Shown: positions 13,959 to 27,200 of the stretch, piece after piece
Layout of the letters: every line of letters begins with the position of its first letter
Numbering within the stretch: position 1 is the first letter of the stretch
Assembly (NCBI RefSeq): GCF_001949145.1
Contig: NW_019091459.1
Coordinates: 1,040,776 to 1,087,316, forward strand
Direction of reading: 5' to 3'
Source: Acanthaster planci
Taxonomy: Eukaryota; Echinodermata; Asteroidea; Valvatida; Acanthasteridae
DNA length: 46,541 nt
The notes under the pieces: model-generated
What the model was told of the DNA's origin: nothing
The model's database searches: none
The model's input: only the letters and a program-made list of their open reading frames with translations
Position numbers and translations under genes: made by a program

Positions 13959-14187
13959 ACACTCTAGACTATATGAGTAAAACGATTGCAGTTACACCAT
14001 GGAGCAGTCTCTTTGGTGAGTATGTGTATCTGAGAAGAACCAGTATGTGTGGTTCTGAGAAGAACCCCGGTTCTTCTCAGAACCACACATACTCAAGAAA
14101 GAGATAGATCCGTGGTGTAACCGCAATCGTTTGACTCGTATAGTTCTTTCACCATGAAAACCTTCGAGTCTTAACACTCTAGACTAT
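13959..14187. mobile_element. Fold-back (MITE-like) element with 14-bp flanking direct repeat
   Basis: The sequence from about 13969 to 14142 is a large imperfect palindrome. The outer arms (about 30 bp) match at roughly 27 positions, and the inner arms meet near a CCCCGG centre around 14067. A copy of ACACTCTAGACTAT lies at each side (13959-13972 and 14174-14187) and looks like a target-site duplication. About 30 bp beyond the palindrome on the right belong to the insert but are not in the fold. No protein is encoded. Confidence 0.6.
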
Positions 14188-17100
14188 TGTTACCCAACAC
14201 ATCCCCATTGATGTCTGAAAAGAATTCCTCAGATTCCAGCGAGACAATGAGCAACACAAAAGGGGGGTGCCTGTTTAATTGTCTGGAAAATATGCCCTTT
14301 TTAGTGAATAAAGCCCAGCTGAATTCTCTTTCTGTTAATGTCAAGCTTGGGTCTTTCCTATGTATGTTTTTTACAAAGGGGCCTATATGTATGCCTCCCT
14401 ACCCGTTCTGTATCATGTGACTGTGCCTCATTTTGAGCATGATCAATTGGCCAAATGCACGCAATAGCTCTCTGTTGATAGCAAATACAGTCACTAGCCT
14501 GGTAACGAACTTACCCTGTCATTCTGAAAGTGAAATGGAGACTGCAGATATACAGCCAAGCTTAGTGAGGTGGTTGATGAGGAATGCACGCTATCCCATA
14601 CCAGGAATCTCAGAGGGTTTGTAGAACTTTTGGCCTGCATGTGCATCCAGCCATTTTATGAGATTTCCCTGGGTAATAAATCATGTCTGTCATAAAGTGT
14701 CTTTGAGGTCCATTATTTCACCATGCCAGCATGTGGGTTTATAGTCATGATATAGAATGATTTGGCTGTAAATTATGGAAGTCCGGAAGGGATAAGAATT
14801 CAACTTGAAATTGTTCCAAAGATATGTGTTTGCTGATTACAATTTGTGTGGATACATTGTCAGCAATTCATCTGTTTCATCAAAGTTTACACCTATGCAT
14901 TATGAGTGAAATGCAAAACAGTTGTTGAACTAAGGAAACGTTCAAGATTTAATTTTATTTCAGGCAAAATTTAAATGTATAAAAGCTTACTTTTTCCATT
15001 TGTCAATGATTATGAAATAATAACATGGTAACTTTTTAGTGTCAAAGAATGCCATTGAAATCATTCCTAAAATTCCAAGTTGTGCAGGCATGTGAGAGTG
15101 TGAAAACATTTACTAGGATCCCTTACAATCTGCAGAAGGGTAATTACAGCCTTTATGATTAGATACATGTGCAGACATCTACCGGGTATGTGTGTGGTCC
15201 TTTTTAAAAGACAGCAATTATTGCAGTAGCATGCCGTTACCGTGGTGATCCTTAGGATGACATATTGCCATGGTTTGCCATGGGCATTTGGACAACTTTC
15301 TGTGTTGTGTGGAATCCAGCACAGCTGTACCGAGCACCTACTGTACATGGACACATGGACACATTATACACGAACATCTTTGTCATGTTGTTGTGTGTTC
15401 ATGCTGAGAAGTTGCTATAAATGATGTCGAAGAGATACAACAAATTTTATTCAAGGATTTTTTTCTGGTTTTTCAAATAATTATGTTCAAGTCCCACAAA
15501 GTTAATGCTCGTACCCAGACATGCATGCACTATAGGCTTCTATAACTGTCCCATATCAGGAAACAGACAGACAAAAATGAAAAAAATCAGGAGTATGGTT
15601 AAATCTGAGCATCATTGGTATCTACTGGATTGTTTACCAGCCCTGCATGGTCCCCTGACAGAAACATCCTAACTTGGAGATGGCGTTCCGGCAAAAACCC
15701 CTCAAAAGCTTTCAGCTAGATCCAGTGGGTATTGCACTAATGGACATGTTTCATGTAAGTGGCAACATGTGGATGAGAAGCAGCAACCCTGGGACATGTG
15801 CTGAGCATGTACTGGTACATGTACATGTCAGAACTGGATGTCTACAGCTAGTCTGAATGTATGCGTACATTGGAGTAATACCGTAACCATTAATGTTGAG
15901 AAATCCTGGTACATTGGTTCATATAGGCCTACATGTACATTGACTAGTCTTTAATTGTCATTAAGTTTGTAAATCAGGTGAACCAAACTGGTTCTAGATT
16001 CTTCAAAAGCATGCCACACACATGTACATGCAGGGTTCCCCCGGGTACTGATATGTGTGAGGTGGTCAAACAGATATTACCAAAGTTCTTGTTCCTAAAA
16101 ACAAAAGTATTGTATAATAACGAAGCCAAAGGTGAAGCAACTTACAATGTATAGCTACTGATCTCCTTACCAACAGTTTTCTAGCTAGGACCATTTCAGT
16201 GCCAGGTAAATGTTTAGATTGCGAAGCATAGCGAGTGCAGTGAGCGGAGCTCTGCGGCTCATAGCTGGACTGGCTTAGCACCCTCTATTGATATTGGCTG
16301 GTCTTGAGCCAAGACTATGAACACGTGCACGCTGCCTGAGGGGAAGCTACATTTATATATCCCATAATTTCACATCTGGGTCTAGTAACAATGCTAGCTA
16401 GACATTCTCAATGCTTTCTGATGCTTGAAATGCAATCAAATTTTCAGATATATTTCATTTTTGGGGGGAAAATCTGTGCTGGCGGCACAGCCAATTTGAA
16501 CCCGAGAGTCGGGCCGAAATTCGCAGTACTGCTGGGTGGTGCCCCACAGTGCTGCCCACCGTGCATGGCTAGAACACCACTTATCAAATACCAGTTGAAA
16601 GTAATAGGCATCCTGGAAACTACTCCTAAAGCTGCCTGTTTTTTGTTTCACATGCAGAACTCATGTCAGCGGAAAATGACATGATCCTATGGCACAGGAG
16701 GTCAAATCCGGGTCACCTTAAAGTGCCCCTTGTGTAAACTCACTAGAAGACCACAAAGTGGGTTCAGGAATTCCCCAGTGAGTGTGTCTGTACCATAAAG
16801 CTATACAAACACCCAGGCAGCCTGCTCTTAAAATAAGAGCCTTTTGGTAGAGTGTTCTAATGGGGGATTGATGCTGGTTGTAGGAGGGTGTCAGTCTAGC
16901 TGGTATCCTTTGTTATTCCATGAGCTTGGCAAGGCAGAAAATTCAGCAGTTATTGCAATAAAGTGGCCCTGAGTAGGTTATTGATTGTCCTAGATTTAGC
17001 CCGGGTTTTTAGACTAAGTGTATATGTTTAAAGCACTAAATAATCCTAAATAATCAAACACTAATTCAGGCACGTGTGCTCTGCATTCTTTTGATTCCAA

Positions 17101-17907
17101 CTTTGATCTTTGCATTAAAAACAAAAAGCTTGTTGCTTTGTAAGGCCTAAAATGCCTTTCTCTACATTTGAATTTATGTTCTTTTCCAATTAAATGGACA
17201 TGTATGATTTTAAAAGATGATTTTAACTTTAAAAAATGGTTTTAAAAATCATACTCTCGAATGTACATCGTAGGAAATTGTTGTCCCTTGAAGCGTTTCT
17301 TTTTTGAGACAACATATACCGGTAGCTCTTCAGTCAATGTTTATTTTGCCGGTACATGTACACGTAGGCCTTTAAGTCTCAGGACGTTGGATTCTGCACA
17401 GTGAGAAAAGAAACCTACCGTACAGTATTCTTGCCAAAACCTGTTTGCTTTTACCAACCTTACCAAAATTTGAGCCTCGGTTGGTTATGAGAGTTTGGAA
17501 TTGGCCTTTCGTCTGTTGTGATCTCTTTAGCTGAATATTTACCGGTGGGATACCCTGGCAAAGTGTTGCATAATATTTACCTGAGTTGCTGTGCTTCATA
17601 CTTTGTGCATAACAACCCAATGAACCGTTTGTAGTGAATGGTTTACCTGGTGACTTTGTGGGTTTCTTGATGAGTTGAAAATCCATTGAATGTTACCTCT
17701 GAGATTCTGTGACATGTACATGTAGAGATAACAAGACCAAAGGTTGCACTTATGTACGGTAGGCTCTACTGTAAACGTAGCAAGAATGTAATACATTATT
17801 GCATGGGTACTGTATGACATAGTGCGGGGAATTAAAAATTAGTCATCCTAACTATCTTTCCCAAACAGTTTGTTGATCTGTGATTGTCTTTTTCTCTTCC
17901 ATTGCAG
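14188..17907. other. Non-coding stretch upstream of first visible Turtle exon
   Basis: No gene is supported. This is most likely the 3' part of the intron preceding the first Ig exon, because that exon opens with a good acceptor (pyrimidine tract then TTGCAG at 17902-17907). ACATGTAC words occur near 15818, 15931, 16020 and 17352. A compact GCGAAGC/GAGCGGAGC-type stretch near 16220-16260 looks repetitive. Confidence 0.5.
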
Positions 17908-18246
17908 ATTCCAAGCAAGAGACCATCTATGCTCGCTCTGGTGACATCGTGACTCTTCCCTGCAATCAGTCAGTCCCGTCCCCCTCTCCATCCTTATCCT
18001 TCGTTCCCTTCTTCCTCCAGTGGCGTCGTTTGGATCTCCCTTTTCCCTTTTACATCAGTTTTGCTGACTTCCCGCCCTATGTGGACTCCCAGTATGCTGG
18101 CAGGGTGTCTGTTGAGGAGGACTTGTCCTTGCGCATTGACGGGGTGGTAGCGGAGGATGACGGCTTGTATGAATGCCAGGTCATCGTCTTGACTGGCAGC
18201 TATGATAACATTGGAAATGGCACCTTCGTCCACCTCATTATAATTG
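17908..18246 (+). CDS. Turtle exon: Ig domain 1 (V-type)
   Basis: This 339-bp phase 1-1 exon holds a whole V-set Ig domain: LPC (first Cys), FLQWRRL (core Trp), AGRVSV strand and DGLYECQV (second Cys with the D-x-G-x-Y-x-C motif). The stretch from Trp through YVDSQYAGRV has the same unusual spacing and pattern as Ig1 of vertebrate IGSF9, which separates it from generic Ig proteins. The donor is GTAAGG. An ATG at 17880 lies upstream of the acceptor and is judged intronic. Confidence 0.93.
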
Positions 18247-21200
18247 GTAAGGTCTGTTTGAATCATCTGTAAGGATGGTTCGGTTATCGTAGTGTACGGT
18301 TCTACCGGTACACATGCAGTTTTAATGTTTAGGCCTATATCTAGTGGTAGGCTGTCCACAAGTACCAAGTTAGCTGGAAACAAAGCAAGTTCAAACAATT
18401 GCTTTCCACCTGTGTGTAGTTACTTGTTCACATGTTGAAGTTTTGTGCCTGCAGAAATATTGTTGTTCAAATGGGTAATTTCTTTCTTTTTGAAGCATGA
18501 TGTTGACTAATTCAAATGCCAGATTTGTGAATCTTGTATAGATTTTAATTAACTGGCGGCAAGTGTAGTTCATGCATAATGTGTATATTTGTCTCTCTTA
18601 AATTAAATTTACTGACTCTTTGTTAAATTTGTGTTGAAAAGTTGAGGCTTTACACCTTGGCTTGAGACTCTCTGTTTTCACATGCTCGAAACGCTGCTAG
18701 GTAGAGAACTTTCAATTATACCCCAAAAATAAATCATTGCATGGAAAAAAGGAAAGATAAACTACCCAAACAACTTAAAGTCAATCATTTTTTTTAACTG
18801 AATAGTGAACCGGCTTATGTGCTGCACACAGAACTGCTATATGTACATGTATTTGATAGCAATCTGGACTGGTTACAAGAAATGTTGTTATTGTTGAAGT
18901 GGTCTGTTATACAGTTTGGAGTTGCCCAATTTACCCCAAGGCTCTACCATTGATCAGCCGAGATGTTAAGTAATCAAACAACTAGAAATCTTGAATGGAA
19001 GGTTGTACAGTATACAATCCATCACTCCTCTACCTAACCCAAACACCCCATTACTGGGTGTTTTATTTGGTATAGTGGGGATGCTTTGGTGTGACTGTTG
19101 AAGGTTTCTCCATCCAGCAAGGCTTTCCTCTTGTGGGCTCAAATTATCAGGTTTCTGTTGTATAATCCTTGCCAGATCAGAGTCAATCAATAAAAGGCTC
19201 CATCATACAGTAGATATTGGTACTTCAATAACACGTTTGCTTTACTTAATCTTGAAGTAGAAGTTGTTTTAATTTCTTTCTCCTAACTGGCTGAGGGAAT
19301 TCCTTTCATCTGTCAGACATTCAGGAATTTTATTCAAATGTGACCTATATGTTCACTTCTCTCAGAGGCTGTGTATTTAGAATCTGTCAGCCTTTAGTGA
19401 AAACAACAAATTATTCATGGAAGTGGTCAATATACCATTCTTGATATGACACTCTTGTAAGCCTTTCACAGTCCAATAAAAATTGTTTTGATGGCATTCT
19501 AGGCTTGTTTGGAAAATTCAATATTCATGATGTGGATGCACATGATTTCTTAATGCTGCTGATATCCAAATGTCTGCATGGCAATAAAAGAAAGACTTGA
19601 GTAGGCAACTGTTTAAATTTGTGGCTTTGTGGGAAAACTATAGGGATGGTTTTGGGGGGTTGAGTAACTTGAGTTGCTTTTGGTTTGTTAGGTACTTAGC
19701 TACTTATATTCATGTGGCATACGATATGCAGTGGTTCAACACTTCTTAAACCCTGAATGTAAATTTACATGTTCTATCCATGAAAAGTGGCTAGTGGCAT
19801 CTTTCAAAATTTGAATTTCCACCAATCCCCAAGAATCACCCAGCACCTGTAACGGTCCACTATGCCAGTAGGTGTGGGTAGGCCTACATGTTGTTCAGCA
19901 GTCTAATAATACATTTGATAAACAAGGAGGCTGCATTTCAAACACAGCTTAACGGTTATCCTGCAAGCGGTGTTTCTTGAACAATGATCACTCGCAAGAC
20001 AGGCACGCGTAGCCATGCAACACCCAATAAGTCACTTAGACCTCCCAGCAGCTGCAGACTCCATTCATTATCTTTATAAGAAATTCTTTGCCCTGGGTTT
20101 AAACTGGAGCCCTCTCTCTCCATATAGATACTCATTGGCCAGTAGAAAATAAAATCCTGTTTCTTGTGGTTGCACTGTACACATTCAAATGGCTAATGCA
20201 ACCGGGTACCAAGAATTCATTGTTTACTGGAAAGAATGACTCTTTGAAGGCAAAACTCCATTAATGCCACTTTCTCTCCTGACAACTGTTACTCGCCCAA
20301 CCATGATACTGGAATGAAGTCAAGAAACAAATACATGTACTTCTTCCATTCCTTATGTTCAACTTCTTCAAATGGTCTGTTCACTTGTGCACGATTGAAA
20401 CAGGTACTCTCTACATATTGGACATGGCTGTATGCTTGTTCTTTGGGCTTCTGTCATCAAATAGGAATTTGGTGTGAAGCCCTGGATTGACAGTGGCTCA
20501 GTAGCCTCAGCGTCAAGATAGATTAATTGTTACTCAAAATTTCATATGATTACCCAGAATGGGAGTAAATGCGTGTACCAAGGGGCCAGACAGATTTACC
20601 GGTAAATGTCTGTACATGCAATGTACGTGTACCAGGCAGAGGTACATGAAACACAATTTGTAGTGGTTATCCATTTGAAGTGGTTTCTGTGGGTGATTTA
20701 AGCCCTCTTCTTTAAACACCCCGCAAATGGATTATGCACCCCGCCTGGGGCCATCGACCCAATACAAAAGACCTGATGTGCTAGGCGACTAGAGTGGTGG
20801 CCCTTACACAGTTCAGGGGAAAAACGAGTGACACTTTGTGTCTAATAAGGACTCTGTGTGCATTACGTGTTTGCTGTGGTAAGAATTCAAACTTTACAAA
20901 GACCAGATTTGATTTCACAGTTTGAAAGGATTCTCAAATCACTGGCTTGTTCGAGATAGCTCTAGGATGCCCTTTTTGTACATGTATATGCTGAAGCTCA
21001 CATGAATTGAATGCTGTGCTAGGTTATAGGAGGTAGCAATTGAGTTTTGAATACTTAGGACCTGCTCTGGTGCATGTATTCAACTGGTTTTTCCATCACC
21101 TGTGGCACTTTTTTTGCTTCTTAAATTTGATACCTGTAATCGTCCTTATTCAAAAAGACTTCCCCCACAATAGAGAAAACAGACTTTGTTAGTTAAAAAA

Positions 21201-24200
21201 AAAGGAGAAAGTTTTCTGGTGAATGGTCCTGCTTTCCAAAACGACGGGGGAGCTTCTTTTTATATGTACTTACAAAGTAGGTGTAAATTGATACGAGTAA
21301 TCTGCAGTTAAATAGCTAAACGGTCTCCCTTTTCATTCTGTAAGGGCTTCTTTGGTTTGGTTAGGGAACGAGCTTTGTATTTGAATGGCGTTCAGGCACA
21401 CATGTACATGTGCTTAGACCAGCTTGAGTTCTTGACAGTATTTCCCTCTCCTCAGGCAGACTTTTTTTATCCAGGAAACCTGATGCCAGTGATCAACAGT
21501 AACACGGTGAACTTGCTTTGAATTCTTGGTTACTCGGGCAAAATAGGCTTCTGGCAATATCGACTTCAGTTTTATGGGACAGAGTGTGTTTCAGTTTTGA
21601 GGGTTTTTTGATGGTAAGGTTTATCCTTGGCCAGCTTGATCTTTCTCTTGCTTTCTGTTTTGTTTTGGGGTGTTAAAATTCCTGCCCATGATGTCCCTAT
21701 GTATCCTGCAGTTAGGAAAGTACATACATTTCTCTGTTATTGTCAATTTAATAATTGCCACTGAGGGACGATTGCTTTGAAATTTCCTCTTTCATTACCT
21801 TGGTTCCCCTTGGTATTTGACCAGCATTTGTTTCATTTGCTTTTTGAACCTAAAGGTCCACCCAGATTTCTTTCAACTCCACCTGCATTGGTCATTTTCC
21901 ACGAGGGTAAACATGAAACCCTTCAATGTGTTGCCAAGGGCACGCCCACTCCCACTGTCACCTGGCAGAAAGATGGCGGCCCACTGACCAGTAACCATAT
22001 CAGGACAACGGTCAATTCCATTGTGTTTGAAGGGGTGAGGCAGGATGACAGTGGAACGTATGTATGTAAAGCGGAAAGTGAGGAGGGGGCGGTGCAGCAC
22101 ACTGTCCGCCTACTAGTTCATGGTGAGTCATCATTTTGTGGTTGAGAGTTTATATTATGAAAAAGAGTGTCATTGTAAAATTTTAAAACTTGGAGAATAT
22201 TTTCTCTTGTCAGACCTCTCAAAACGTTATTACATTGATTGTAAACTGGTTAAGAAAATGCCAGTCTGAACTTCTGAAGGGTGTGTCTGCCTTTTAGACA
22301 TCACTCGGTCTTTCCTTGAAATATTTAGTCCTTGTTTCAAGGTAGAACTGAGACCAAGTGATGCTTTTATCTTTTTCCCCAGGTGCCCCATTTATTTTCA
22401 TCCCACCGCACAATTTAACAGTCATCAGTGGAGAACTGGCCATCTTTGAGTGCGAATCTGAAGCCTCGCCAGACAACGCCACCCAGCGCTGGTACCGTGG
22501 CAGTGACCTGATTCAGCAATCCAGCCAGTATGAGTTCCTACCAGAGGATGGGTTGATGATCAGGGAAGTGCAGCCCCAGGATGAGGGCTGGTACTCCTGT
22601 TCACCCACCAATGGTCTAGGGGTGGATCCCTCAGCAAGAGCTTACCTGGATGTCCAGTGTGAGCAGAATTGGACTTGCAATTCAAATGGGAAAAGAAATG
22701 AAAACACAAATTGATATTGTGTTTTTTTTCACCAAAATAAAAAGCGATTCTAATTCTTTAAGCTATATTGAGTTGAATCCTAGTTCTAAGTGTTCTTACA
22801 TAATCAATATAGCTGGCATCTTTCGGCAGTATGGCAAAGAGGACATTCTGCATTTTGGAAAAGCCATCAAGCCCTCAATATTTACCAAGCCTAACTTTCT
22901 GAGTATTCTGATTAAAACGAAACCTTGTGGAACCCTTCAGTAGTCACCTCTGCCAGGAACCAATTTTCACCTCACGAATGAACACTTAAACTTCCATTTT
23001 TTGAAAGGGGCATCAGGGCCAATGTATAGAAAAAGTGGCTGGGCTCTTACTGCCTTAAAAAAGTTTCAAACTTATTACTTGTGGGATTTCAAAGTATCTG
23101 GGAAAGAACAGGTTCATATGGTACCGAGACATTACAAAAAGAACCCAATTCAAGTTCAGACTTCCAATCAGAACTGTAATGCCAACCACTGCCAGCCCTA
23201 AGATATCACATCAGCCAAGAGGAGAAATCAAACAACTATTTGTGTATAAAACTCCTTCCTCCTTTAACCTTAATGTGACAGATCCTGCTGTTGTTGCATC
23301 CATGCCACCTGATGCCTACATATCCAGGGGTTTAGATGTGACCCTGTCCTGCCCAGTTGATGCTGACCCACCGTTATTGAATGTGGTTTGGAGAAAGGAT
23401 GGGTCAGAGGTCATAGTGCAGCAATCACTCAGGTATTTCTGTGTTTCATCAAATGTTCTTGCTTATTTTCTGTGTCATTATGAGTCTTTACCTAATCATT
23501 CCACCTCAAGGAATATGAAGTTAATGCCTGAGGGATTTCTTTTAGGGTGTTCATCCCCAACTGCTTATGAGTGGAGATTTGGTGGACTTGACCATTTGTT
23601 ATTAGCGTTCGATACGAATGGGATCGACTTAATGACATCTGATTAACTTCTGATCTGACTTGTAACAGATTTAGATGAATTCAGAGCAGATATCAGTGTG
23701 AGAATTTCTTATGTTGATTTTCAGATTTTCAAGATGTACTTTGCATCAGGGAGATGTTAATTTTAATTACAAGTTTGCATTTATTTGACGTATTTTCTAA
23801 ACACTGTATACTCAGTGCTTGTCCAAGAGCTTGTGAATTTTTTCACAAGCTCTCGGACAGCACCGAGTATACAGTGTTTATAAATGTATATGTCTGGTAA
23901 GGACAAAACCTGTAATGAAAATTGATTTCCTGACTTGATTCTTGGCAGATACAGAATCTCAGATGAAGGTGGCCTCACCATCTTCAGGACTGATTTAGGA
24001 GACAGTGGGTCTTACACCTGCACCCCTTACAACAAGATTGGAACAGCCGGGGAATCAACAGTCACTCTACTTACTGTCAGAGGTATAGACCAAACCATTT
24101 TGATCTTTAGGAATGTTCAGTAAGAGTTCCCCTTTTGACCACTGGTAACTGTCACTTGAAAACGTCTGCTGGCTAGTTTTGTATGGGTAGTAGAGACCCT

Positions 24201-27200
24201 TTCATAAGACCACCACCAGTCCAATACAACACCTCTGGTTTGCATTGAAATCATAACTTACTCATGTTGACTGTAACTAAAGCATTGTTTTGTCATTTAT
24301 AATTGACTGAACAACAGCAGCCTACAAGAGGTCCCTGTATAGGGTTAATGGTAAACAAAGGGGTCTAATCATTTAAGTCTAGAGTACATAAGCACCTGTT
24401 GCAGATGGAAACCACCCCCCTTGCAATGGGAGCTCTAGTTAGCTGGCATCCCTCTGCCAAGCTCTTAAAAACTTTTCCTAATGTTCCTGATGTTCCACAA
24501 TTTCACTTGTACATTTAGACTTATTCAAGAATATTCTTTTCAGTCTATGCCGCTGTGAATCATTGATTGGGCTGTGAGGTAATCAATTATAGTGCTTTAC
24601 TGTCTATATTGGAATTGACTGATATAATGTGTCATGCCTCATGGACTATATTAAAAAAAAACATGCTGGTATCTTGGGCATGACAGGAGGCTGTCCGGTT
24701 CCAACCTTGTTTGTTATCACACCACAGATCCTCCACAGTTTGTCACCAGACCCAAGTCCCTCTACCAACGCTTGCTAGGTGAAGACATCACCATACCATG
24801 CTCGGCAACCGGTGATCCCGCCCCTACGATGTCATGGCATAAGGTAATGTATAGGGCGTTGACGACGTTCCAACATGACCAGCGTGGTACGCCGCGAGGT
24901 ACCAGGATGAAGCTGCATGTCGGGGGGGGGGGGAGCAGTGCTATTTGAGCAAACAAGAATCAGATGAGATTTGAAGTTTTTTATTTTGAAGGCGGCGAGT
25001 CAATTGATAGGTTTTTTTTTAAAAGAAGGGAGGGCACTCACAGTTTGGACAGTATGCTCTGTCCTGTCCTCACAGAGTTACTTCCACATGGTGCTGCCAC
25101 AAACCTGTTACTTAAACCAGAATCAGCCAATCAATTTATAAACACATCAATAATTTAAAAAAATGCTGAGAAAACATTGATTTGGGGGAGTTTAACAGAA
25201 ATTGTGTTTGTGAGATCCACAGGAGCAGGTACATGTAAAAAATAAAGGTATTGGAAGATCTTTCAATTAGCATGGAGTAAGTTCCTTGAATGAAGCATAC
25301 TGTATGCAGCGTCTTATGTGCAATACCAGAAATTCAAGGTTTATATTATAGTAGACAAAATTCCGCTGGCGTAGTGGAGACAAATAAACACATCTGCTGA
25401 GCTGACTCGTTCTGTATTGAAATGTCATGCCTCTAGAGTTGTCTACAGTCCGATGACTGTGGAATTGTCATCCTGCTGTCTGCATTTCCAGATCATATTT
25501 ATTTGACTAGAAATGTGAATGCTGCCATGACATTAAAAACGGCAAGACTGTTTATGAAATTGGAGCCATCCCTGGAAAATTAAATTTCCACCCGGTGACA
25601 TATCGTTTACTGATATGTATTTTGATATTAAAGAAACACTTCTTTCCAACGTTTTTGTCACCATTTTCACTGTGTTGTGCACAATTAGAAGGCTCCACAG
25701 TTTGCCGCATTCAGTGTCATTGTTATCTCTAAACACGATATTTACTGTACAATTGTTGAAGTACTTGGTGCTGGATGACGTGTTAACACACATAACAAAT
25801 CTCCTTGTTTATTCTTTGGAGGTTGTTTACACTCATTTAAGAATTCCTTTTTCATTTCCGCGGTTAACATATTACGGTTTCGTGCTTAGTCAAGTCAAAG
25901 CACAATTGCTAGGTGGAAGAATTTGTGGGTTAAAAAAAACCGCCCCCTGCAGCTTTTCGGGTAAGAAAATTTGACGTTCACTGGTAATCAGGTAAATTAT
26001 TCCAGTGCGTGTAGTTTATGGAATATGAATATATTGGCCAAGTTTACATAAGTCAATGTTACGTTGTGTACAGCGGAAAGAGCAACAGTTTGAAAACAAC
26101 CATCTTAGTTTCCGATACCGTGGATTTCTTACTGTGATTTAGGTTGATGGTAAACTACCCCCATTACGGTCCAGTGTCTCTCAGGATTCTTTGATGATTC
26201 GTGGATTAACCAAAGAGGATCATGGGATATATCATTGCCAGGCAACCAATCAGATTGCAGCAGTTGTTACCACTACACAACTGATTGTTGAACGTGAGTT
26301 GAGTCGTCTCTTCCCAACAAATATTTCAAGAAGTGGGGAAAAAAATCAATCCTAATTTTAGAATTTCACCCCAAGCACTTTTCGGTTTTTGTCTAGATTG
26401 GCATAGATCCTTTTGGCGACTTTGAATCTCCAAGTATTAATGGTTTTTCGTGGTGTAAGTGAGCCATGATTTTGACAGTGAAATTGTTTCCTGTGGTAGA
26501 AATATAAAAAACTGCAAAGCTTTCAGGCAAAACTGTAGTCTTTCATGCTTACACAGCATTTGAAAATCAGTTTGAAAATCTGACAATGAATACCCAATTG
26601 TGGTAAAGTACTGCAGTGGGCTCATTCAGTTCTCCATTTATAGTGTATCCATGATGACATTTCAATACCATGCAAATTAATAATAATTCCTAGGTCCATT
26701 AAAATACAATAGTTGCTGTTCTTCAAAATTTATTTTCAAGATTCGCAGTACTTATAGAAATGATATTTTTGATAGGAGCATATTTGACCAGTTCATGCAC
26801 CCCTCTGTCTTGAATAGTCATTCATTGACTAGGCTTAATGGCCCTCAATCTGATGTTGGCAAATATTGACAACCTGATAAGGTGACAAGGTAGCATCCCT
26901 CCGAACCCTGACTGACCTGTTTGTGACCAACCACAACAAAACTTTAACCCAGATAATGTTGATAGTGTACTCTGGTTTATCAGATGGCCCTGTTTGTTTA
27001 GTGTTGTAATGTTAGTCTTCATAGTACCTGGGATAGTCACCAGTTGTGGACAATGGAATGGTTGGGTTACCAGTCATTGCCATTTGTCAATGTCAGCCCA
27101 GACACAATTCTGGCTTTCCTGATCTTGAGCATTCCAAACATTGCCTTTCATGGAATTTTCAATCAGATAAAATTTTTAAAATCCCAGAACGTTTTGTTTT

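Noticed and set aside
17880-17907. ATG just before Ig1 that could serve as a start
   Set aside because: It lies in the pyrimidine-rich tract directly before a strong TTGCAG acceptor. The phase-1 exon start matches all other Ig exons, so this is intron.
17994-18398. 134-codon minus-strand open frame over the Ig1 exon
   Set aside because: It is a shadow of the Ig1 exon with no domain and no splice support.
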